64,000 nucleotides of DNA from Bathymodiolus brooksi. Lineage: Eukaryota > Mollusca > Bivalvia > Mytilida > Modiolidae. Position 1 is the stretch's first letter. Each line of letters opens with the position of its first letter. Under the pieces are notes generated by a model, which worked only from the letters and a program-made list of their open reading frames with translations, did not search any database and was not told where the DNA came from. The position numbers and the translations under genes were made by a program. Shown here piece after piece: positions 55,940 to 64,000 of the stretch. The stretch lies in the NCBI GenBank assembly GCA_963680875.1, contig OY804588.1, positions 80,934,829-80,998,828 on the forward strand, written 5' to 3'.

Positions 55940-57453
55940 TAAAAAGAGTATAGGCCCAAGATTGAGCCTTGTGGAACGCCGCTAGTAACATTCTTCCAGC
56001 TAGAAGATCCACCTGGTAAAACAACTTTTTGGCGGCGGTTATTAAGAAAGGATACAATCCATCTTAAAACATTACCACGAATCCCAGCATTTCTAAGTTT
56101 CAATTTTAATCTGTTATGCGGCACTGTGTCAAAAGCCTTGGCAAAATCTAAGTAAATGGCATCTGTACCTAATTTATTGTCAAAAGAATCAGTCCAATCG
56201 TTCAGACATTCAATAAGTTGCGTAATACATGAGCACATTCTTTGAAATCCATGTTGATGGCAAGATATAATACGATTTCTAGTAATATCAGTAATAATAG
56301 CATCTTGAATAAGTCTTTCAAATAATTTCACAATCTGACTGGTTAATGAAACGGGTCTATAGTTAGTAGCAATAGATCGAGAGCCTTTTTTAAATAAAGG
56401 AGTCACATTAGCATCACGCCAATCGTGTGGTACATGACCGGATCTAATAGAAAGGTTAAAAATATATGACAAAGGAACGTCAAAATCTAAACAGTCACGT
56501 AATACGTTAACATGAATACCATCTGGACCACTGGATTTAAATAAAGTTAGTTTTGCCAATTTCTTCCTTACCAAATCTGGAGATATATCTAAGTCGCATA
56601 GAGCGGAATCGAAATTGACGACGGGCAAATCTGGTGTATGGTCTAGTGGTTGCTCTTGAGTAAGAACAGATATAAAGAAGTTATTCAATACTTCTGCTTT
56701 GTCCCTGTCATTAGTAAGTTTAACTCCATCTTTCTCGATCATAGCTATAGAACTAGAAGATTTAGAAAAATGTCTAGTATAATTCCAAAAACGTTTAGGA
56801 TTATCTTTAACCTGGTTAACCAATTTGTCCTCAAAATCTGATTTAGCTTGAGACATAATGTAGTTAGTAACACATCTTTCCTGATCATAGAGAAGTTCAT
56901 CTGCGAATAGTCCTGATCTTTTAAACTTAACCCACTTTTTCCTACGATTCTTTTTAGCTTTGGTAACCGATTTATACCTAGTCCATGGTTGCCCATCACG
57001 TTTACCCGGTTTGATTGTCTTACTTGGAATGAAAGTGTCTACAAGATCATTATAAGTGTTCTTAAATAGCATCCAACAATCGTTGACGGATTTCTTGTTA
57101 AACTTATTTTCCCAGTTGATATCTCTTAGTTCATTTGATAATGATTCATAGTCACCTTGTGAAAACAAGTAAATTTTACGGGTTAATGTATTTTGTCTTG
57201 AAACCGGAAAACGCACAGACAATACAACTGATTTATGATCACTCATGCCAAAAGGCTCATCTATACGACAATCTTCCACAAAACTAGGATCACTTACAAA
57301 AGCCAAATCTAAAATATTATTTCCACGAGTTGGTTCGTCCACTATCTGAGTAAGCAGGTTATCTTGTATAGTGTTCAAAAATTTCTCGGTTAAACCAGAT
57401 GAAGCTTCCATCTTATTCCAATTAATCTGTCTAAAGTTAAAGTCACCTAACAA
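55930..57453 (-). pseudogene. LINE ORF2, endonuclease end and N-terminal reverse transcriptase
   Basis: Starts LGDFNFRQINW (endonuclease), then GMSDHKSVVLSV (catalytic SDH motif). RT motifs follow: FKKGSRSIATNYRPVSL, AIYLDFAKAFDTVPH and SGVPQGSILG. Upstream of 57453 the endonuclease continues in other frames (SRGGTFIETNVQAELCW, GSCYRPEVNE) to ~57750. Confidence 0.9.
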
Positions 57454-57877
57454 TAAACAATTGCTAGTGTCAACACTGTTGATTGAAGTACAAATACGAT
57501 CGACAAAAATGTTCTCATTAACTTCAGGTCTATAACATGATCCAATAACAATATTAACGTTAGGATGAGGATTTATATTTATCCAGCATAATTCTGCTTG
57601 TACATTAGTCTCTATAAAAGTAAAGTTCCACCACGACTAGTTTGTGTATATGTACCTTGAGTATAAAAGTTAAGGTCTCTATCTTGACGAAATATTTTGT
57701 ATCCGTTCGGAACAAATTCTGAGTCTTTCACTGAACTATCTAACCACGTTTCAGAAATACTAACAATATCAACATGAACTGAACTTTAAAAGTCATGTAA
57801 CTGTAAAAACTTGTTAACTAAACCTTGGGGGTTAAAGCAACGTATATACAATGGTAAAAATTCAACTTGGTTTTTGA

Positions 57878-58138
57878 TTACAGTACTGGCGGATTCTTCT
57901 CTTGAATCTCCAGTCTCGGTTTCTTTCTCACAATTCGCCCGTTTTTTATCAGCCAGTTTGGGTTGCTCTCACGTTTTTCAGCAAGCTCTTTACGGAGTTT
58001 AATGTCCTGTTCCCTTTCCAACTTAGTATGATCGGGCCCAATAAAAACAGTTTTTGGGTCAAAATGTACCTCTTGAGCATTTCTTACTCTTGGTCCCCGA
58101 GAGATTATATTATTGCGTGTTTGTGTAGAGACCAACAC
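57878..58138 (-). pseudogene. LINE ORF1, C-terminal piece
   Basis: Contains VFIGPDHTKLEREQDIKLRK and WLIKNGRIVRKKPRLE, the typical C-terminal signature of LINE ORF1 proteins (after the RRM-like fold). Separated by a frameshift from the next piece. Confidence 0.75.
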
Positions 58139-58144
58139 TATTTT

Positions 58145-58705
58145 CTATGGTCTTGTTTTAATGTTTCCTATGGCATTATCATTATCAACAGTGGAAGCCT
58201 CATTTCTAGGGGGAGGGACTTCAGGTTTTTTACCCAAACGAACGATAGACGTAGGTGTAGTTTCAATATCCAGTACAGTTAATATTTCTTTGACTAAATC
58301 AGTGTCAGTTATATCTTCAGATTCTGGCAACCCTCTAACGACTATATTCTTGATGCGCTTTTGTTTCTCAACATTATCAGAGTAAATAAAATCACATCTG
58401 TCACCTAGTTTTGATACATCACCAGCAAGGCCATTAACCTTCATTTCCAATGTTTTAACATTTGTGTCTATCTTATTAACAGATTCATTATTGGCTTTGG
58501 TAGTAAGAATTTGTTCAACCTTTTCCACCCTCTTAGTAAAAATCTTAAGATACTCATTACACCTATCTTCTATAATCTTATCTGATTTGACGGCATCAAG
58601 AGCTGGTTTTTGACAGTCATGACAGAACCAATGAATATCTGGTCTAGAGAAAATTTCATACTCTTTGGGATTAACCTTTGCACATTTTATACATGACCAT
58701 GACAA
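58145..58705 (-). pseudogene. LINE ORF1, zinc-finger and coiled-coil piece
   Basis: SCIKCAKVN..FSRPDIHWFCHDC is the second half of a PHD-like zinc finger. A coiled coil follows (KRVEKVEQILTTKANNESV), then NIVVRGLPES, the start of an RRM-like domain. It would bind LINE RNA. Confidence 0.78.
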
Positions 58706-58905
58706 GCATCTCTCACATTGTAAAAGTTTGTCTCTTCTTCAGAGAAGTCAGTGTTACAATCTAAGCATGTGACAATATTATCCTCTTCATCATTTTGTGA
58801 GCTTGGGGCTTCGTAAGTGTTTTTGCTATGATGCGCGCCATTTTGTTTTTGAGAAGACCGCGTGGTGAATGTAGTTTTTTCAAGTCTACCTCTACCTGGA
58901 CCCAT
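58687..58905 (-). pseudogene. LINE ORF1, N-terminal piece
   Basis: Basic N-terminus (MGPGRGRLEK) and the first CLDC pair of the PHD-like finger. A frameshift near 58695 separates it from the remainder. Confidence 0.7.
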
Positions 58906-59065
58906 AATGATAGAATTTTTACGTAAGTTTGCGAAATAGATTCTAGGAATGATAAATATAAGTGTCTTGTAGTCTGAATCTGATTATATCTGAGAGTAAA
59001 ACACTTTTTAGGCGGAGCCTAAAATCGCAAGTCTTCAATCGTGACGTAACCGGAAGTTTCATTCG

Positions 59066-59166
59066 GGTCATATGGTCAGAAGCTTAGGTCCATATAATAT
59101 TTTTTTGATGACGGACCGGTCCATATACTGCCATATGACCCTCAGTGCCATGAACTATTTGCTATA
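59066..59166. mobile_element. Nested palindromic element, right end
   Basis: ACGGACCGGTCCATATACTG...CATGAACTATTTGCTATA is the inverse of 54231-54300. It was separated from the left part by the LINE. Confidence 0.85.
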
Positions 59167-60135
59167 TATGAATTTTTTCATATGAAATGATCAGAGCGCC
59201 AGATAATTTTATAGTTGATGGAGTTATTTCCCCTTATTCTCTGGAAATGGGAGTATTATTATTTTCTGCTTACTTATCTAAAAACTTGATCAAACAATAT
59301 ATAAAAAGGGAATTTTGAAAACATTGTTTTGTCTTTTTGAATAACCCATATTCTGAAGATTGAAAAGATAATTCTTAAATAACAGATATTTTATGTAAAA
59401 ACATTTGTCATACTTTCCTTATCTAGAGCACTGATAGTGCTGTACAAAAATCAAGACTATGTACAGGTCGACCAGTTTGTTTCATGCTTTGTGATCGTGT
59501 CTGTCAATAATGCATTTATTTTTAATCTTTATGATAAGCTATTGATGGAATCTATGTTCATGACGTGACAGCTTTTAACATAAACAAATGGTAGATCGAT
59601 TTCCTTTGATAAACTCTTACAACTTTTTAATATTTTATCACTCAAGGTATTTACATCCCCTGATTCCGTTTCTTAAGCAATGTGTTTACCTTTATTTTTA
59701 ATTATTGAAATAATTCTAAAATAGTTTATTTGAACAATCATATTGATCTTTAATAACTTCTTCAACTAGTCAGTGTTTTATATATGTTGTTGTCATTAAG
59801 GAGATCTCTAATAAGTATATAGAAGAAAAGAATTAAACCTTTAAGAATGTGGTTTCATTATCTATTAAAGATTTAATTATTACATTAAGCATTAAAAAAT
59901 ATTAAATTAAAATGTCTAAAGTTATTATTTTGTATATGAAATTACGTGGATAAATAAAATCTTTCCTTTATCCACCTTAATTTCGATTTCTGGACAACGG
60001 GTAGACATTACTGTAATATTAGTATTTAACATCCTACACGTGTTTCACACAATAATTCGTACACACACATACATTTTGATTCATATACACAATAACAAAG
60101 GTCGTAACACTGACGAAAATGTATGAGTTGTTTTG
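59167..60135. other. AT-rich intergenic, nothing recognised
   Basis: No coding frame or repeat partner within the window. Confidence 0.5.
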
Positions 60136-60219
60136 TGTTTATTTAACAAAAAATAGATCATGAATCACACTGGATTTCATTTTGAAAAGGTGGAAGGGTA
60201 CATGACACATGTACATATA

Positions 60220-60353
60220 CAATATACGTACATTGTCGGTAAATATAAAATTTATTTGTACGAGCTTTAGAAACAGGCAGAATAGCGAGCTTTTCAGGCC
60301 TGTTTCGCAGCGAGTACAAGTGAATTTTATATTTAACGACAATGTACGTATTT
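60220..60353. repeat. Inverted repeat of ~45-bp arms
   Basis: ACGTACATTGTCGGTAAATA...GTACGAGC and GCGAGTACAAG...TATTTAACGACAATGTACGT are imperfect inverse copies. The frames on opposite strands encode similar peptides as a consequence. Confidence 0.75.
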
Positions 60354-61540
60354 ACAATACTAATGACGTAGTGTTTATCCTGCAAAGTCTGAAAACTTGT
60401 CAGATTTAAACAAAAAGCGCAGAAACAAGCGTCATTCCTCGTCTTTCATAAAGGGTGTCTTCTTCGTGGTCCACGTTACATTAGTACCAGTTTCATACTT
60501 GTCTGCGCCCTCCACAGTACATACCTGGTAGCGGCATGGTACCAGGAAAGTTTATTCGTAGGCTGAAAAGTTTATTCGTCTAGTACGAATAAAGCCAAAA
60601 TTTATTCGTATAGCATATTTGTACAGCAAATGTACTGATTGCAGGATAAATATATATTCTGTCAACACATTTTTTGTTACAAATAACGAAAATTCTACAC
60701 GATGTTAAAATAACACCCAGAAGACATTATTTTTTTTTAATATTTTTGTGTAGTTTTGACAGAAGTTGAGACTGAAATTACTGTTTAATATTACAAATAT
60801 TCCAATTTAATGAATCAGAAGGGAAGGTTTGGCACACAGCCACAGCTGCAAATTTTGTAATATACAGTCGAACTTGTGCAATCTGACACCTGAGTTTTCT
60901 TGCATCCGACAAAAATTGATGGTCCCAAAGTATTTCTGTTAACTAAATTAAACATGAGTATTCCAACTGTTGCAGGACACATTTTCCCTGTCCCTTGGTG
61001 TGTCGGATTAGACAGGTTCCACTGTATACCCAAACATCAACAAAGTCTACTAATTCTTCTACAAAATGAACCATAAACACAACTTTTAAGACTAGAGAAA
61101 AAATCACTTTTGAAATTTTAAAACACCTGGTACATCCTTAAATTATTTAGGTCAACATTTACTAGCACACATGTGCCTCATCTGTTTCTAAGCACAATAA
61201 ACATAAAAATACTCAATTTCAAGCCACCTTGATTCTAAATTACACAAAATTCTCCTTCCTGCATGCAGCACAAATGTACGTTTTAAGCCCATGAAAAATA
61301 AACACATTTCTTGCTTGTATAAATTTACTGATGTCACTGCATGTGAGATCTGAAGAAACTCCCATTATGGGTTACATACGAGTGACCCTATGTCATATGC
61401 TTTGGTGTCCAATGAAAATTGTGCTTCACAGACTGAAAGTTATTTAATCTGCTTCGTTTTCTACAAGCTGAAAAAGGTCACGACCTGTATTTATCATATC
61501 AAAATATAAATATTCAATTTATATCCTTGGGTCAATTGAA
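60354..61540. other. No gene; one dispersed repeat
   Basis: 60545-60615 has four AGTTTATTCGT-type motifs. 60820-61030 resembles a dispersed repeat ending TGTCGGATTAGACAGGTTCC. No sustained frames. Confidence 0.45.
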
Positions 61541-61818
61541 GGGCCCGGTTGGCTCAATGAGTTAGGTAGTTGGATTACCTAACAACTCGTACAAGCCTAT
61601 CACCAATTCAACGTGGGTTCGCGTCTTGCTTTGTAAATTACAAAAAAGGGTGCACTCAAGTGATAAAGTTTACCAGTTGCTTGCCAATGGTCGGTGGTTC
61701 TCTTCGTGTATTCCGGCTTCTTCCACCACTAAAACTGGTAGCCATGATATACAATGTAGCTGAAATATTGCTGAAAGTGGCACTAAGCACCAAAAATCAA
61801 ATCTATCAAATCAATTAA
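61541..61818 (+). mobile_element. SINE family A, full length
   Basis: tRNA-like head GGGCCCGGTTGGCTCAATGA (A-box) and GTGGGTTCGCG (B-box), body, core TAGCTGAAATATTGCTGAAA and an ATCAA-rich tail. Confidence 0.87.
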
Positions 61819-61824
61819 ATATGA

Positions 61825-62182
61825 ACCGCATCAGTGGCGTAATGGTAAGCGTGCTCGCCTACAGTGAGGTAGATTGTGGGTTCGAGCTTAAATCGGTCAA
61901 ACCAAAGACTGAAATTGGTATTTGTTGCTTCTCCGCTAAGCATGCAGCACTAAGGAGAAAGAGCAAAGACTGGTTGACTCAGAATTGGGATAATGTGTCC
62001 GAGTGGTGCGATATGTTGTTTCAGTAAGCTAGCACTATAAAAATCCAATTTAGCGTGTTGGTCTAGTACAAAGCGGGTCCTCATCAATCATCATGTCATT
62101 GAAAATTAACTTGATCTAGCGGTGATGTAGCTGAAAAATTGCTGAATTGGTGTAAAACAACAATCATTCCTCACTCACTCAC
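61825..62182 (+). mobile_element. SINE family B, full length
   Basis: Head GCATCAGTGGCGTAATGGTA (A-box) and GTGGGTTCGAGC (B-box), a ~180-bp body, a core GTAGCTGAAAAATTGCTGAA resembling that of family A, and a (TCAC)n tail. It abuts the family A tail. Confidence 0.82.
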
Positions 62183-63425
62183 TTGCAGAATATATTCAGA
62201 TCTGTTGTTTTCCACCGTTTTGTTGTACCTTGTGCAGGGTTCTCAAAATGTGCCTGCGACCGGCGATTTCGCCGGCAACTTCTGGTTGAGTGCTGTCTAC
62301 AAATTTGTCAAAAATAAAAATAGAAGTTGGTAAAACTGAAATGTTATCAAGATATTTACCTTTTTCTCATTCTCTGTTATAATTTCATTCCACGTTAGAA
62401 AACAACAGATCGCTCTTGATCTTTTTGAACCAGTGTAACCTATGACCGCTAAAACGTTTTGTTGATCACGGATTTTGATTCGGAGTCATCCCGAAATTTG
62501 AATGTATTAGAAGTTACCGATTTCCGGTAATGAATAAAAAACCATGATGCCAAGATGTTATCCTAACATCTACAGGTGTATTCAGTGTTTGTCATGGCAT
62601 TGTCAGTCGGTTCTAATTTTGTGGCATTTTGACTAGCTTGGATTTCTTCAATTTCTCTTTGAGAGGAACAAAAATTCACCCTAAAAAACCTGCATTTTTG
62701 AGACCAATTAAAAGCTTCATTTTCCTCAAATACATGTATATGACCAGATTGCATCTCCTGCCATCTAGAATTTCAAAATTTTCCGGAGGAGTACCCCCAC
62801 CAACCAAGAGGACTCACCCTGTGGCATGTCCAGTCTCCGCTTACTTCCAAAAATTCTCCATCTACTTAAATCTTTTTGAGAACCCTGCTTGTGCATTTTG
62901 TCAGATTTTCAGTAACCAGGGTGTTATTGTTGTAATAGTCATTTTAATATAAATATTTTTATTTTTCAGTTCAGAGAGTAGAAAGTTCTTATATTCTTAT
63001 ATTATCTGAAGGATCAGGTAAATGTAGTTAAAATCTTAAGGCAGTTCATTAATTTTTTTTAGCTTGAACCCACCAAAACTGCCTCCACGCAACCTTTTTC
63101 AAAAACAAAATTGGCAAGGTTTTAGATTTACAAAAAGGTACATGTAAGCAGTCCCCATGATGAGCAGTAAATTCGGATCAGTAAATTCGAATTTTCATTT
63201 CAATGACTGTCATGTTTTATCTTTTTTAAGATTAAAAAAGCACGAAAAATAGTTTGCCCATCTGTATTGTACATACCCATTTTAAAGATTACATGCTGCA
63301 GGCTTGTTGCAAATCTGCAAATATGTATTTTTGTTGTTGTAAGGATGGCTTTAGGTAGATGGTGGCTTTTATTTTGTGCATTATGTTTGCTCATGCTACA
63401 TGTTTATCTTGCTTCGAACCGTAGC
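62183..63425. other. No gene recognised
   Basis: AGGGTTCTCAAAATG at 62237 and TTTTTGAGAACCCTGC at 62872 are inverse, so 62237-62890 may be a ~650-bp element with short inverted ends and a CGGCGATTTCGCCG hairpin inside. A 107-residue frame there has no recognisable domain. Confidence 0.4.
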
Positions 63426-63712
63426 TGGGGCCTGGGTGGCTCAATGAGTTACAAAATGTAGTTTGCTGGATCTAACAGCTCATACAAGCCTATCACCAAT
63501 ATGGCGTGGGTTCGCGCCCGGCTTTGTAAATTACAAAAAAGGATGCACTCGACTCGCAGCCGCAAGTGATAAAGTTTACCAGTTGCTTGCCTATGGTCGG
63601 TGGTTCTCTCCGGGTACTCCGGCTTCCTCCACCACTAAAACTGGTCGCCATGATATAGCTGAAATATTGTTGAAAGTGGCGTTAAACACCAAAAAATCAA
63701 TCAAATCGAACC
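63426..63712 (+). mobile_element. SINE family A, full length
   Basis: Same organisation as 61541-61818: GGGCCTGGGTGGCTCAATGA head, GGGTTCGCGCCC B-box, core AGCTGAAATATTGTTGAAAG and an AATCAATCAAATC tail. Confidence 0.87.
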
Positions 63713-63744
63713 GTAGCTCTTAATTATTTTTTTTCAATTATTTT

Positions 63745-64000
63745 ATTATACCCCCCGCAAACAAAGTTTGGGGGTATATAGGAATCACCCTGTCCGTCCA
63801 TTCGTCCATGTAGCTTGTAAGCGCAACTCCTCCTAAACCGCTTATTGGATTTTTATGAAACTTGACCTTACCTGCAGATGTGCATGAAGAAATATGGTTG
63901 CTGTCCAAAATTTAAAAGGGGAGATAATTCAACTTATACTTTCACGAAAAGGGGAGGCATGTACCTTGTAAGTGCAACTCCTACTAAACTGCTTATTGAA
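63745..64000. repeat. Dispersed repeat starting TTATACCCCCCGCAAACAAAG, cut by the window end
   Basis: A hairpin at the start (ATACCCCCCGCAAACAAAGT then TTGGGGGTATATAGG) is followed by CCTGTCCGTCC. GTAAGCGCAACTCCTCCTAAACCGCTTATTG then repeats ~145 bp later. A high-copy mollusc-type family, with no coding content. Confidence 0.65.

Larger units (their letters stand above)
55090..59068 (-). mobile_element. CR1/L2-like LINE, nearly full length, inactivated by frameshifts
   Basis: Minus strand. ORF1 pieces lie at 58905-57878. ORF2 (endonuclease, reverse transcriptase) runs from ~57830 to 55133. A 3' tail of (AAAGTAAC)n lies at 55093-55125. The insertion interrupts the palindromic element: its sequence AGTTCATGTCACTTC stops at ~55089 and resumes with CGGGTCATATGG at ~59068. 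Confidence 0.88.

Noticed and set aside
61825..61900. tRNA gene
   Set aside because: A- and B-box sequences are present, but the ends do not pair into an acceptor stem and the body continues as a SINE.

Overview
The window is AT-rich animal genomic DNA with spliced genes and a very high load of transposons and tandem repeats. The transposon mix (a Ty3/Gypsy element, CR1/L2-like and L1-like LINEs, two tRNA-derived SINE families, many MITEs and fold-back elements) and several repeat families that I associate with molluscs suggest a marine bivalve. That taxonomic call is inference. No rRNA, true tRNA gene or CRISPR array was seen.

Layout. 168-15354 is one Ty3/Gypsy retrotransposon on the minus strand. 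It has two LTRs, a 4-bp target duplication (CTAC), a primer binding site matching the 3' end of a leucine tRNA, and an uninterrupted 1683-residue Gag-Pol. Its downstream LTR is split by a 7125-bp DNA transposon (600-7724) with ~94-bp terminal inverted repeats and a TTAA duplication. That inner element carries a plus-strand exon for a P2X7-type cysteine-rich C-terminal ('ballast') domain. It also carries a minus-strand four-exon reading frame whose phases all agree. 15359-24245 is mostly repeats, fold-backs and short tandem arrays.

24261-40960 is the one clear host gene: a leucine-rich-repeat type I membrane protein. I assembled it from splice sites as signal peptide plus LRRNT, four 72-nt LRR exons, LRRCT, Thr-rich stalk, and transmembrane segment with short tail. 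The eight exons sum to 963 nt (320 residues) with all phases compatible. Its introns hold a ~3.95-kb minisatellite of ~49-bp units, a fresh 1182-bp tandem duplication that copied one LRR exon, an array of ~11 copies of an exon 3' end with its splice donor, and two further exon-like segments that would disrupt or truncate the protein.

41280-64000 has no recognisable host gene. It holds SINEs, an L1-like LINE remnant containing 18 copies of a 100-bp tandem repeat, a broken L2/CR1-like LINE, and a nearly full-length but frameshifted CR1/L2-like LINE (about 55090-59068). That LINE is inserted in a nested palindromic element built on GGACCGGTCC arms. The window ends in a repeat with paired CCCCC/GGGGG termini.

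The strongest items to follow up are the LRR gene with its exon-level instability, and the TTAA transposon carrying the P2X7-type domain.
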